From: Thermomicrobiales bacterium
GTDB taxonomy: Bacteria; Chloroflexota; Chloroflexia; Thermomicrobiales; UBA6265
Assembly (NCBI GenBank): GCA_023957115.1
Contig: JAMLHN010000027.1
Location: forward strand, 1 to 61,102
DNA length: 61,102 bases
Direction: 5' to 3'
Shown: positions 36,735 through 45,549 of the stretch, in pieces
How positions within the stretch are numbered: the stretch's first letter is position 1
How the letters are laid out: every line of letters begins with the position of its first letter
Position numbers and translations under genes: made by a program
The notes under the pieces: generated by a model
The model's database searches: none
What the model was told of the DNA's origin: nothing
What the model saw: only the letters and a program-made list of their open reading frames with translations

Positions 36735-38933
36735 TCACCCGGCGGCGGGAAGCACCGTTCCCGTATGTCCACACGCGGGGCACTTCAAGTTGCCCTGTTT
36801 GCCAACTTGCTCCATATGGGAGCCGCAACGCGGGCATTTCGTATCCACCGGTTTGTTCCAGGTCACGAAATCGCAATCTGGATACCGGCTGCATCCATAG
36901 AATGTACGCCCCTTCTTGGAGCGGCGCTCGACCACATCGCCCTCGTGGCAGGTTGGACAGGTCATCCCGATCTTGATAAGCAACGGTTTCGAGTTTCGAC
37001 ACTCCGGGAATCCGCTGCAGGCCATGAACTTGCCGAACTTGCCCATTTTGATGACCATTGGCCGGCCACACTGTTCGCAGTCCTCACCCGCGGGCTCGTC
37101 CTTGAGCTTCACCCGCTGGATTGTCTGTTCCGCCTGCGTCAACGTCGTCTTGAACGGGTCGTAGAAGCTGCGCAGGGTGGGAACCCAGGCTCGATCGCCA
37201 GAGGCGATATCGTCGAGCTCACTCTCCATCTGGGAGGTGAATCCGATGTCGAAGACATTGGGGAAATGCTCGGTGAGCAGGTCGCTCACCACCGTTCCAA
37301 GCTCAGTCGGGATCAACTTCTTCTGCTCGGTCGTCACATAACTCCGTGCCAGCAGGGTCGCGAGCGTTGGAGCGTAGGTGCTCGGCCGGCCAATGCCGTC
37401 CTCCTCGAGCGCCTTGATCAACGTTGCCTCGGAATAGCGCGGGGGCGGCTGCGTAAAGTGCTGATCGGCAAAGAGCTCGACCAGATCGAGCATCTCCCCC
37501 TGACTCACGCGGGGCAACGCGCCTTTGTCGAGCTCATCCTTGTCCCCTTCGTCTCGTCCGGCGGTATACACCTTCATGAATCCGGGGAACTTCACGACCG
37601 AACCGGTAGCCCGGAGCATATAAGGCGGGTTGTCCAGTTGCTCCAGTTGCCCCGCAGCGATATCGATGGTCGTTCCGTCGAGGCGTGCAGGCATCATCTG
37701 GCTTGCGACGAACCGCTGCCAGATGAGCTGATAGAGCCTGAACTGTTGCGGCGAGAGGAACGCTTTGACCGCAGCCGGCTCACGCGCCGGATTTGTCGGA
37801 CGAATCGCCTCGTGCGCTTCCTGCGCGCCTTTCGAGCGGGTGCGATACACGGGCGCCGATGCCGGCACGAACTCGGGTCCGAATTTGACGCTGATCACTG
37901 CGCGGGCCGCCTGCTGGGCCTGTGCCGAGACGTTCAGCGAGTCGGTTCGCATGTACGTGATGAGCCCTTCGATCCCTTCCTTGCCGAGATCGATCCCTTC
38001 ATAGAGCTCCTGCGCAATCTGCATGGTGCGCCGCACCGGGAACCCGAGCTTGCGCGATGCTTCTTGCTGCATCGTGCTGGTGGTAAATGGCGCCTGCGGT
38101 TTTCGTTGCGTCTCCCGCGATTTCACCGAAGCCACACGGAAGCGTCCGGCCCGAAGCTCGTCGACGATCCGGTGCGCGTCGTCTCCATTGGAGAGCTCCG
38201 CGTTCTTGCCACCGATCTTATTGACGGCGGCGCGGAAAACGACCGGTTTGGCGACATCCTGCTGCTTCAGATCGGCTTCGACCGACCAGTACTCGACCGG
38301 AACGAACGCCTCGATCTCACGTTCCCGCTCGACCACGATGCGCAACGCGGCAGATTGCACGCGCCCCGCCGACAGTCCGCGTTTCACCTTCTTCCATAGG
38401 AGCGGGCTGACGCTGTATCCGACCAGGCGGTCGAGCACACGCCGGGCTTGCTGGGCCTCGACAAGCGCCATATCGATCTCACGCGGATGCTGCATCGCGT
38501 CCTGCACGGCCTCCGGCGTGATCTCATGGAAGACCACGCGCGAGACCGGCTTGTCTCCCGGCTCCGTGGCTTGTACCAGATGCCAGGCAATCGCCTCACC
38601 TTCTCGGTCAGGGTCAGTCGCCAGAATGAGCTCTCGCGCCCCCTGGACGCTACTCTTCAGCTCTTTGATGGTTTTGGATTTTTCACGGGGCACCAGGTAT
38701 TTGGGCGTGAAGTCATCATCGACATCGACCCCAAGCGTGCTCTTGGGAAGATCACGCACATGTCCCATCGATGACATGACCTTGTAGCCACTACCAAGGT
38801 ACCGGCCGATCGCCTTCGCTTTGGTCGGCGATTCGACAATGACCAGCTTGCCCTTAGGTTTCACCGGGGTGCTGGTCTTCTTCTTTCGCGCCGGAGCTTT
38901 TTTGACCGGCTTGTCGATCGTTGTATCGGTCAT
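36735..38933 (-). CDS. topA: DNA topoisomerase I
   Basis: 732 residues, a type IA topoisomerase that relaxes negative supercoils. A basic N-terminal tail of ~28 residues (KKAPARKKK) precedes the Toprim domain: KLVIVESPTKAKAIGRYLG with the catalytic Glu near 34, and LATDPDREGEAIAWH. The active tyrosine is in GLITYMRTDS at about residue 327. The C-terminus carries three zinc-finger-type modules: CEQCGRP...CSGFPEC, CPTCHEGD...CSRYPDC and CPRCGSH...CPACGH. It is downstream of dprA on the same strand, 116 bp apart. Confidence 0.97.
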   Translation of the reverse strand: MTDTTIDKPVKKAPARKKKTSTPVKPKGKLVIVESPTKAKAIGRYLGSGYKVMSSMGHVRDLPKSTLGVDVDDDFTPKYLVPREKSKTIKELKSSVQGARELILATDPDREGEAIAWHLVQATEPGDKPVSRVVFHEITPEAVQDAMQHPREIDMALVEAQQARRVLDRLVGYSVSPLLWKKVKRGLSAGRVQSAALRIVVEREREIEAFVPVEYWSVEADLKQQDVAKPVVFRAAVNKIGGKNAELSNGDDAHRIVDELRAGRFRVASVKSRETQRKPQAPFTTSTMQQEASRKLGFPVRRTMQIAQELYEGIDLGKEGIEGLITYMRTDSLNVSAQAQQAARAVISVKFGPEFVPASAPVYRTRSKGAQEAHEAIRPTNPAREPAAVKAFLSPQQFRLYQLIWQRFVASQMMPARLDGTTIDIAAGQLEQLDNPPYMLRATGSVVKFPGFMKVYTAGRDEGDKDELDKGALPRVSQGEMLDLVELFADQHFTQPPPRYSEATLIKALEEDGIGRPSTYAPTLATLLARSYVTTEQKKLIPTELGTVVSDLLTEHFPNVFDIGFTSQMESELDDIASGDRAWVPTLRSFYDPFKTTLTQAEQTIQRVKLKDEPAGEDCEQCGRPMVIKMGKFGKFMACSGFPECRNSKPLLIKIGMTCPTCHEGDVVERRSKKGRTFYGCSRYPDCDFVTWNKPVDTKCPRCGSHMEQVGKQGNLKCPACGHTGTVLPAAG

Positions 38934-39049
38934 CTTCTCGATTCTTCGGTTGCAGCACTGGATAGTCCGACGATGCAGTACGCCGGTGTCAAGTCATGGC
39001 TGTGTTGCTTGACTGCTTTTCTAACGTAGCATCCTGAGTCCGGTTGTTG

Positions 39050-40186
39050 TCAAGAGGGCAGTTGGCGCGTTGATTTTGGCCGGACCGCGGTTGACATGAA
39101 ATGTTGCCCGCCCGCATTTGCCACCAACCCCTTGAGTTCCAGCATTGTCATCAATGCGGAGGCCGCAGCGATCGACAAACCTGCACTGTACGCCAATTCA
39201 TCGATATGTTGGGGTTCAGATGTTACTCGTGCATACATCGCCCGTTCATCATCCGTCATCGGGAACTCCAATTGCGCCGCCGGCGCCGCGCCCGGCGGCG
39301 CCAGATTCAGATCCTCCAGGAGGTCAGTCGCGGAGGTGAGCGGCAGGGCCCCTTGTCGCAGGAGACGATTCGTTCCATCGCTGGCGGGCGACAAGATGCT
39401 CCCCGGCACGGCATAAACATCCCGTCCCTGGTCCGCGGCAAACCCAACCGTGATCAAAGCTCCACTTCGGGCAGGCGCCTCGACCACCACAGTGGCAAGT
39501 GAGAGACCGGAGATGATGCGATTTCGGGGTGGAAAGTTCGGAGCGTCCGGTCTCGTTCCCGGCGGGTAGTCCGAGATGAGCGCCCCGGATTCCACAGTCC
39601 GCTCCGCTAGCTGGCGATGTTCGTGCGGGTAGATGACGTCCACGCCACTTCCCAGGACGGCAAATGTTCGACCGCCGGCATCGAGCGCCGCCCGATGCGC
39701 AACACCATCGATCCCCTTTGCCAAACCAGAGACGATGCCAACACCGGCGGCGGCGAGCTCGGACGCAAGCCGGGACGTCACCTCCCGGCCATAGCTGGTC
39801 GCGCGGCGGGTTCCAACGATCGCAATCGAGCGCTCGTCGGCGTCCGGCAACGTTCCCCGATAGTAGAGGACCGGTGGCGGACTCGGAATCTCGCGCAAGA
39901 TGCGGGGATACGCATCATCGAGCACGGTTACGATATCCGCTCCCGACTTCGCGATACGGTCGAGCACCAGTTCCGGCTCCACGGCTACGCGAGCAGCGAG
40001 CACCGCCCGCAAGGCGCGCTCGTCCAGAATCTGCCGCAGATCCCGTTCGCCTGCCCGCCATGCCGCATCGAGGCTGCCGAAATATTCTCGCAACCGGCCA
40101 AGCCGGACCGGGCCGACATGCGTCACCTGGGACAACGCGACCAGACATGCCCGTTCTTCCTTGCTGATTTCCGCCTCGACGACCAT
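39050..40186 (-). CDS. dprA: DNA-processing protein DprA
   Basis: 378 residues. DprA binds incoming single-stranded DNA and loads RecA during transformation. Seen in order: an N-terminal SAM/HhH-like helical part, the Rossmann-like core with SIAIVGTRRATSYG near 128, GLAKGIDGVAHRAALDAGGRTFAVLGSGVD, then FPPRNRIISGLS and ARSGALITVGFAADQGR, and a C-terminal winged-helix domain (QHIDELAYSAGLSIAAASALMTMLELKG). The ATG at 40184-40186 follows GGAG by about eight bases; 53 upstream open codons lack a site. topA follows it, a common pairing. Confidence 0.95.
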   Translation of the reverse strand: MVVEAEISKEERACLVALSQVTHVGPVRLGRLREYFGSLDAAWRAGERDLRQILDERALRAVLAARVAVEPELVLDRIAKSGADIVTVLDDAYPRILREIPSPPPVLYYRGTLPDADERSIAIVGTRRATSYGREVTSRLASELAAAGVGIVSGLAKGIDGVAHRAALDAGGRTFAVLGSGVDVIYPHEHRQLAERTVESGALISDYPPGTRPDAPNFPPRNRIISGLSLATVVVEAPARSGALITVGFAADQGRDVYAVPGSILSPASDGTNRLLRQGALPLTSATDLLEDLNLAPPGAAPAAQLEFPMTDDERAMYARVTSEPQHIDELAYSAGLSIAAASALMTMLELKGLVANAGGQHFMSTAVRPKSTRQLPS

Positions 40187-40306
40187 GATCCGCTCCGTCT
40201 GTCCCAAAATCGTCCACACTATAGCGAACGTACGCCCGCTTGAACATATCCCAGGCGATCTACGTTCTGAGCGAATTTTTCGCACGCACGCAAACGTACA
40301 ATCTGG

Positions 40307-40367
40307 TATGATCCTCGTCAGGTCGAAATCCGCCGTTTGATACATTGGGCCGCGTCATCGTTATACT
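40307..40367 (+). promoter_or_regulatory. Candidate promoters for the M50 protease gene
   Basis: Two possible -10 sites are visible: TGG-TATGAT (TATGAT at 40307-40312, an extended -10 form), and TTGATA (40337-40342) with a 19-bp spacer to TATACT (40362-40367). They lie 180 to 240 bp before the chosen start. Confidence 0.4.
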
Positions 40368-40544
40368 GACTGGTGACGTTCCGTCCCGAGACCCGCATCG
40401 GACGAGCAGGACCTGACGACCCTGAACGAACCCGTGGCAGTGATTCCCGAAAGCTTCCGCGGTTGCCCGATGCGCCGGAGTATTGGGGCGTTCGTTCGAA
40501 TCCAACCATCCCGCATGATCGGGTTCGGGGGTCCAGCTCGGGAC

Positions 40545-41702
40545 ATGAAATCGCTCACGATCGGGCGTATCCAGGGAATCGACATCAAGCTCCACCCCAG
40601 CTTTCTGCTGATCGGGGTGTGGGTTATCTATCAATGGGCAATCCGCCAGGGTTCCGGGATAGCCGGTACGATCTACGGGCTGGCGCTTGTGCTGGCAATT
40701 TTCGTCCTCGTCCTGCTCCATGAGCTCGGCCACAGCATGATGGCGCACGAATACGGACTGCGGGTGCGCGATATCACGCTTGTTCCGTTCGGCGGCATCG
40801 CGCGAATCGAACAAATGCCCTCCCAGCCGCGCGTCGAGGCAATGATCTCGGTCGCCGGGCCGCTGGTGAATCTGGCGCTCGCATTACTCCTCTTGCCGGT
40901 GCTCCTGATGGTCGGGCTGGCAACCGGAAGCGACTCGATTCACGACTTTGCGCGGTTCGGACTTGGCGACGTCTCCCTGACCGGCTTCCTTTTTTATCTC
41001 TTGCTCGCCAACCTCACGCTCGCGATTTTCAATCTGCTTCCGGCCTTCCCCATGGATGGTGGACGTATCCTGCGGGCCGGAGTCACCCCGATCGTCGGAC
41101 GACAGGGCGCGACGACGGTTGCCGTCGCCATCGGCATCACCCTGGGCATCCTGATTGGCATTCTGGGATTACTGTCGGGCGAGTACCTGATCGTGATCGT
41201 CATGGCGTTCGTGGTGCTGGCAGCGATGGCCGAAGGACGCGCCGTGCGGCTCGAGGAGTCGATGCGACGGTTACGCGTCGGCCAGTTCGCAGTTTGGGAC
41301 CGAGGCGGCGTCTCACCGGACGATCCAATCGCGATGGCGTTGCGCCAGGGAGCGCGCGATCTTCCGGTCACCGAGAATGGCCGGCTGGTCGGCATGGTCT
41401 GGCGGCAACAACTCATCGACGCCATGAGCCATGGCGGTCTGCAGCGACGAATCTCCGAAATCATGGACCAGCAATTTGTCTCGATTCCCAGCGACACGTC
41501 GGTGGCGGACGCCCAACGCATCATGAGCGATTCTGGTCAATGGGCCATGCCGGTAGCCGACCGGGGGCTCTATCGCGGCCTCTTTACCGTCGACCGGCTC
41601 GTCCATGTTCAACGTCATGTCAGCTCGCGTACCCCGGAACGACGGCACATTTCGCACCTTTCCGGCTCGCTGGGGCAAGCAATACGTGGCCGGGTGCGCT
41701 AA
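40545..41702 (+). CDS. M50 site-2-protease-type membrane metallopeptidase with CBS domains
   Basis: 385 residues. The intramembrane zinc protease core has HELGHSMMAHEYG (HExxH) near residue 59 and NLLPAFPMDGGRIL (second-motif Asp) near 165, with about six hydrophobic segments. A soluble C-terminal region (about 250-360) looks like a pair of CBS domains: VSPDDPIAMALRQGARDLPVTENGRLVGMV and MDQQFVSIPSDTSVADAQRIM. This matches the FtsH-like/SpoIVFB-related branch with ATP- or AMP-sensing CBS tails. I chose the ATG at 40545 where the conserved MKSLTIGRIQGIDIKLHPSF begins; the frame is open further upstream. Substrate unknown. Confidence 0.87.
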   Translation: MKSLTIGRIQGIDIKLHPSFLLIGVWVIYQWAIRQGSGIAGTIYGLALVLAIFVLVLLHELGHSMMAHEYGLRVRDITLVPFGGIARIEQMPSQPRVEAMISVAGPLVNLALALLLLPVLLMVGLATGSDSIHDFARFGLGDVSLTGFLFYLLLANLTLAIFNLLPAFPMDGGRILRAGVTPIVGRQGATTVAVAIGITLGILIGILGLLSGEYLIVIVMAFVVLAAMAEGRAVRLEESMRRLRVGQFAVWDRGGVSPDDPIAMALRQGARDLPVTENGRLVGMVWRQQLIDAMSHGGLQRRISEIMDQQFVSIPSDTSVADAQRIMSDSGQWAMPVADRGLYRGLFTVDRLVHVQRHVSSRTPERRHISHLSGSLGQAIRGRVR

Positions 41703-41743
41703 ACTAAAATAAGCTGCTTCAATCGACAGCGCATGTCGGCCAG

Positions 41744-41773
41744 TTGACCGATCCATCATTTCCGCCGTACGAT
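41744..41773 (+). promoter_or_regulatory. Promoter of the rrf2-iscS pair
   Basis: TTGACC (41744-41749), 18 bp, TACGAT (41768-41773), 42 bp before the Rrf2 start. Confidence 0.55.
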
Positions 41774-41814
41774 CTCCTTGCCCCAGTTGGTTCAACGGCG
41801 ACAGGACGAAGACT

Positions 41815-42273
41815 ATGAAAGTTTCTACACGAGGCGAATACGGGGTACGCGCAATGGTTGCGCTCGCGAAGCACTATGGCGAGGGCCCCGTATCGATTGC
41901 GACGCTGTCGACGGAGTCGAGTGTCCCGTACTCGTATCTCGAGCAGCTGATATCCCCCCTGAAGAAGTCCGGGCTGGTGACAAGCCGTCGCGGTGCGGCC
42001 GGTGGATATCAGCTTTCGCGCGCGCCTGAGAACATCGGCATCGGCGAAATCTATCGCACCATGGAAGGGCCGATCGCCCCGATGGAATGCGTTTCGGAAG
42101 ACCTCACGGAACAAACGTGCCCGCTTATCTCTGGCTGTGAAACCCGGCCCGTTTGGCTCGAGGTACGCAACTCCATCGCGTCGACCCTGGATTCCATGAC
42201 GCTCGCGGATCTGATTCGTCAGGGCGGCATCGGCCAGATGCCGGCACCAGATCTCACCAGCGTCGCGGGATAG
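41815..42273 (+). CDS. Rrf2 family transcription regulator, IscR-like
   Basis: 152 residues. The N-terminal winged helix reads MKVSTRGEYGVRAMVALAKHYGEGPVSI, then SYLEQLISPLKKSGLVTSRRGAAGGYQLSR, the diagnostic Rrf2 region. Three cysteines follow in the pattern C-x9-C-x5-C (CVSEDLTEQTCPLISGC), the ligand set that holds a 2Fe-2S cluster in IscR-type members, so it is likely an iron-sulfur-status sensor. A cysteine desulfurase gene starts 30 bp after its stop, consistent with control of cluster assembly. AGGA lies about ten bases before the start. Confidence 0.9.
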   Translation: MKVSTRGEYGVRAMVALAKHYGEGPVSIATLSTESSVPYSYLEQLISPLKKSGLVTSRRGAAGGYQLSRAPENIGIGEIYRTMEGPIAPMECVSEDLTEQTCPLISGCETRPVWLEVRNSIASTLDSMTLADLIRQGGIGQMPAPDLTSVAG

Positions 42274-42302
42274 CCATCGCGCGGCTCTTTTCGACCTTCT
42301 CG

Positions 42303-43487
42303 ATGCATCGCCAGATCGAAACCGATTCGATCTATCTCGATCATGCCGCAACGACACCGGTCGATCCGGATGTCCTGCGTGCGATGGTGCCTTGGTTCAC
42401 CGAGTACTTCGGCAATCCCTCGAGCATCTATCAGCTCGGGCAGCAGAGCCGCGCCGGGCTCGATGACGCGCGTGCCCGATGCGCGCGCGTTCTGGGGTGT
42501 CATCCGAGCGAGATCCTCTTCACAAGTGGCGCGACCGAAAGCAACAATCTGGCTCTGGCCGGATCGGTCTGGGCGCGACGCGAGCAATCGCCAAATGAAC
42601 CAGCCCCACACATCGTGACGACCGCGGTCGAGCACCACGCGGTCCTGCACAAAGCCGAATGGCTACAACACATCGGATTCGGACTGACCGTCGTCGAGGT
42701 CGATAAATCCGGTATCGTCGATCCGGCCGATATCGAGCGCGCAATACGGCCTGAAACGGCGCTCGTTTCCGTCATGTATGCAAATAATGAGACCGGTGCA
42801 ATTCAGCCAGTCGCCGACATCGCGCGCGTTGCGCGAAATCGCGGAGTTCCGTTCCATACGGACGCCGTACAGGCCGCCGGTATGCTTCCGCTCTCGGTCG
42901 ATGAGCTCGGAGTCGATCTGCTCTCCCTGAGCGCCCATAAGTTCTACGGTCCGAAAGGAGTGGGATTGCTCTATGTGCGCAAGGGTACTCCGATGAGCTG
43001 GCAACAGCTCGGTGGCGGTCAGGAAAGCGGACGCCGCGGTGGCACCGAGAATGTTCCGCTGATCGCCGGCATGGGCGTTGCGTTGCAGATCGCCGAACGC
43101 GATCGCGCGACCTATGCCGCCGACTGCCGGGCGTTGCAAGATCAGCTTTTCGCGGACATCGTGGAACGCGTCGAGGGGGTCACGCTCAACGGCCCGGAGC
43201 TCGATGCCAACCGCCTGCCAAACAACCTCAATCTGACCGTCGACGGCGTACAGGGCGAAACGGTCCTGCTCAATCTGGACATCGCCGGTGTCGCCGCATC
43301 CGCCGGATCCGCCTGTACAACCGGAAATTCGCAGCCGAGCCACGTGCTCAAAGCGATGGGCTTCTCAGACGAGCGCTGTCGAACGAGTATTCGGCTCACG
43401 GTCGGGCGGTGTAACTCGGCCGATGACATCGCGGACGCGGCCGACGCGCTCGCGGACGCAGTGCTACGGATTCGCCAGCTCGGCTGA
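42303..43487 (+). CDS. iscS: Cysteine desulfurase (NifS/IscS family)
   Basis: 394 residues. The PLP enzyme takes sulfur from cysteine for iron-sulfur cluster and thio-cofactor assembly. Motifs: YLDHAATTPVDP at the start, FTSGATESNNLAL near 75, AVEHHAVLH, YANNETGAIQP, the PLP lysine in LSAHKFYGPKG, and the catalytic cysteine in SAGSACTTGNSQPSHVL. That long active-site loop is of the IscS/NifS (class I) type rather than SufS. The ATG at 42303 was chosen by alignment to the family start; no clear ribosome site, so it may be coupled to the rrf2 gene. Its end overlaps scpB by 24 bp tail-to-tail. No iscU or sufB neighbours. Confidence 0.93.
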   Translation: MHRQIETDSIYLDHAATTPVDPDVLRAMVPWFTEYFGNPSSIYQLGQQSRAGLDDARARCARVLGCHPSEILFTSGATESNNLALAGSVWARREQSPNEPAPHIVTTAVEHHAVLHKAEWLQHIGFGLTVVEVDKSGIVDPADIERAIRPETALVSVMYANNETGAIQPVADIARVARNRGVPFHTDAVQAAGMLPLSVDELGVDLLSLSAHKFYGPKGVGLLYVRKGTPMSWQQLGGGQESGRRGGTENVPLIAGMGVALQIAERDRATYAADCRALQDQLFADIVERVEGVTLNGPELDANRLPNNLNLTVDGVQGETVLLNLDIAGVAASAGSACTTGNSQPSHVLKAMGFSDERCRTSIRLTVGRCNSADDIADAADALADAVLRIRQLG

Positions 43488-44174
43488 ATCATCCGCGGCG
43501 ACGAGCACCGAGGCGCCGACGAGCTCGAGCCCAGGCGCTTCCCGTTCGGCCTCATCGACCTTGGCTTGCAGGACATCGCTCAATGCGACTCCATCGCTGG
43601 CGCCCAGCGGAGGCAGATCATCGAGCGAAGAGAGCCCAAAATGCCGTAGGAATGCCGGTGTCGTGACGTAGAGATACGGCTGCCCCGGCGTCTCCGCTCG
43701 GCCACTCGTTTCGATCAAGCCACGGGAGAGAAGGGTCGCGACCACGCCGGATGAATCGACGCCACGAATCGCTTCGATCGTCGATTTTGTCACCGGCTGC
43801 TGATAGGCAATGATCGCCACGGTTTCCAACGCGGCCGGAGAAAGCCGTGCTTCGCGCTCGAGTCCCAAGAACCGCCGGATATGCCCGGCAAATCGCGGAG
43901 CAGTTGCCATCGAGACCTGATCGCGATGCCGCTGCACGACCCAACCTCGGTTCTCGATTTCCGCGAGCCGATCGACCGCATCCTCGATATCCGAGACGCG
44001 CGCTCCGGCGACCTCTGACAAGTCGGCAATCGCCACGGGACCCGAGGCGACCAGGAGGAGCGCTTCGATCAATGCCGGGAGCTCGACGTCCAGTTCCTGA
44101 GGATCGCGCATCTCGAGCGCGATCAGTTCTTCCGCCTCGGTCATCTCAGCCATACTCACTTCGCTCATCGACAC
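43464..44174 (-). CDS. scpB: Segregation and condensation protein B
   Basis: 236 residues, kleisin-associated dimeric winged-helix protein of the SMC condensin complex. Family markers: LPALIEALLLVASGPVAIADL near 32, RLSPAALETVAIIAYQQPVTK near 110 and RGVDSSGVVATLLSRGLIETSGR. The C-terminal 60 residues are acidic and variable. It begins with GTG at 44172-44174; ATG codons two and seven residues later are alternatives. It follows scpA by 9 bp, and the pair should form SMC-ScpA-ScpB with an SMC encoded elsewhere. Confidence 0.93.
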   Translation of the reverse strand: MSMSEVSMAEMTEAEELIALEMRDPQELDVELPALIEALLLVASGPVAIADLSEVAGARVSDIEDAVDRLAEIENRGWVVQRHRDQVSMATAPRFAGHIRRFLGLEREARLSPAALETVAIIAYQQPVTKSTIEAIRGVDSSGVVATLLSRGLIETSGRAETPGQPYLYVTTPAFLRHFGLSSLDDLPPLGASDGVALSDVLQAKVDEAEREAPGLELVGASVLVAADDSAELANP

Positions 44175-44183
44175 GATGCCAGC

Positions 44184-44960
44184 CTAAAACTCTTCGACCT
44201 CATCGAAGAGCGGCGGCGGACCATCGCCCAATCGTCGAATCGTAATCTCACCAAATGGCGCGTCCTGCTCCGCATCGGCAGCCCCGCGGCGAATCATCAC
44301 CAGTAGCGCCAGGAAGAGCGCACGACGGTCCGACGCATCTTCGCAGGTCCGCGACGCAATCCGGTCGAACGAGGTCGCTCCGTGCGCCAGAGCGTCGCTC
44401 AGACGGCCGATCATCTCGCGCAGACTCACAACCGGCTTGATCAGAACCATCTGCCGCACCGGCTCGGCGACCGCCAGCTTGCGCCGCAACGCACGCGCCA
44501 GCCAGGAGGGCTCGTGTCTGCCAAGCGGCAGCTCTCTCGGTTTGTTCGGTAGCTCGACCGCTTCACCGCTCGGTGAAAAAGCGACCATCCCCATGCGGTC
44601 GATCTGGGCAAACTGCTTTGCCGCCTCCTTGATCGCTTTGTATTCGAGCAGCTGGACGATCAACCCGTCCGGATCCTCCTCTTCGACCGGAGCCGGGGGA
44701 CGAGGAATGAGTGAGCGCGCCTTGATCGCCACCAGGCGGCTTCCGACCGCCGTAAATTCAGCAACCGTCTCTGGCGACGACCCGTCCAACTCTCGCGCAG
44801 CCTCCAAAAACTGGTCGCTCACCAACGCCAGCGAGACTTCGGTAATCGGAAGCTGTTGCTTCTCCACCAATCTGAGCAGCAGATCGAGCGGACCCTCGAA
44901 CGTGGGGAGTCGCAGCTGCCAGGTGAATGCGGTGTTGTGATCGAATGTGATAGCGCTCAT
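44184..44960 (-). CDS. scpA: Segregation and condensation protein A
   Basis: 258 residues, the kleisin subunit bridging SMC heads. It opens with FTWQLRLPTFEGPLDLLLRLVEKQQLPITEVSLALV, the ScpA hallmark, then VAIKARSLIPRP and LLEYKAIKEAAKQFA, and ends with a winged-helix segment (RRALFLALLVMIRRGAADAEQDAPFGEITIRR). Operon with scpB downstream; the HD-domain gene lies 37 bp upstream. Confidence 0.95.
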   Translation of the reverse strand: MSAITFDHNTAFTWQLRLPTFEGPLDLLLRLVEKQQLPITEVSLALVSDQFLEAARELDGSSPETVAEFTAVGSRLVAIKARSLIPRPPAPVEEEDPDGLIVQLLEYKAIKEAAKQFAQIDRMGMVAFSPSGEAVELPNKPRELPLGRHEPSWLARALRRKLAVAEPVRQMVLIKPVVSLREMIGRLSDALAHGATSFDRIASRTCEDASDRRALFLALLVMIRRGAADAEQDAPFGEITIRRLGDGPPPLFDEVEEF

Positions 44961-44997
44961 GCGGGGGGCGATTCTACGCAGTTGGCCGCCTGGGCGG

Positions 44998-45549
44998 CTA
45001 CGAAGCGAAATCCGCGGCCTGCAACCGGGCGAGGTCGGGATCTCCTAAATCTGTCTCGGCTTCGTGGTTCCGAATCAACCAACAGGTCCGCTCGCTGCAC
45101 CCGAGCGAGCGCGCGATCTCGGCCCCAAGCTCGGGATGACGCACCGTCAGCGCCAGCCCGGGAAAGCGGCCGCGGGGATAGCTGCTCGCCACGTTTTGCA
45201 ACGTCGCGGGAGAGATCCGCTTCAAAACCACCTTCCCAACACGGTCGGTCAAACGAACCGCACGGACGCCATCGAATTTGCCGATATCGTGCAGCAAGCC
45301 GGCCAGGATCACATCTCGGTCGGTAATCCCCTGTTCGCGCAGGTGATTGGCGACCCGGCAAAGATGCTGCTGGTCGAATGCTGGCATCTCGAGAAATCGC
45401 GCTCGTTGCGCTGGTGACAACAGCTCAAGCGCCGAGCGATCGAGGTGCGCGCCCGCGCGAACCGGATCGAGCCCACGCAACCCCTGGCGCAGACGTTTTC
45501 TGGCATAGGCGACGGGCGATCGCTCGGTCACGACGGCAGATGTGCTCAC
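44998..45549 (-). CDS. HD-domain phosphohydrolase-like protein
   Basis: 183 residues. A single HD domain: His in FDQQHLCRVANHLRE, the HD pair in LAGLLHDIGKFDG, then further His and Asp near the C-terminus (RNHEAETDLGDPDLARLQAADFAS). Such domains hydrolyse nucleotides or phosphodiesters; the substrate is not known. It starts with GTG at 45547-45549, overlapping the stop of the M50 gene by four bases, so translation is coupled. It leads into scpA-scpB. Confidence 0.82.
   Translation of the reverse strand: MSTSAVVTERSPVAYARKRLRQGLRGLDPVRAGAHLDRSALELLSPAQRARFLEMPAFDQQHLCRVANHLREQGITDRDVILAGLLHDIGKFDGVRAVRLTDRVGKVVLKRISPATLQNVASSYPRGRFPGLALTVRHPELGAEIARSLGCSERTCWLIRNHEAETDLGDPDLARLQAADFAS

Noticed and set aside
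36345..38399. 684-codon open frame antisense to topA
   Set aside because: Low-complexity shadow frame caused by high GC; the minus-strand topA has all family motifs.
38962..38992. Promoter of topA (TTGACA, 19 bp, GACTAT on the minus strand)
   Set aside because: The -35 is perfect but the spacer is long and the -10 poor; another TTGACA overlaps the dprA stop with an equally poor -10, so neither could be chosen.
40430..40535. tRNA-like T-arm (GTTCG-TTCGAAT-CCAAC) before the M50 gene
   Set aside because: One T-stem mismatch, and no 5' acceptor strand complementary to CATCCCG was found about 65 bases upstream; no anticodon arm could be drawn.
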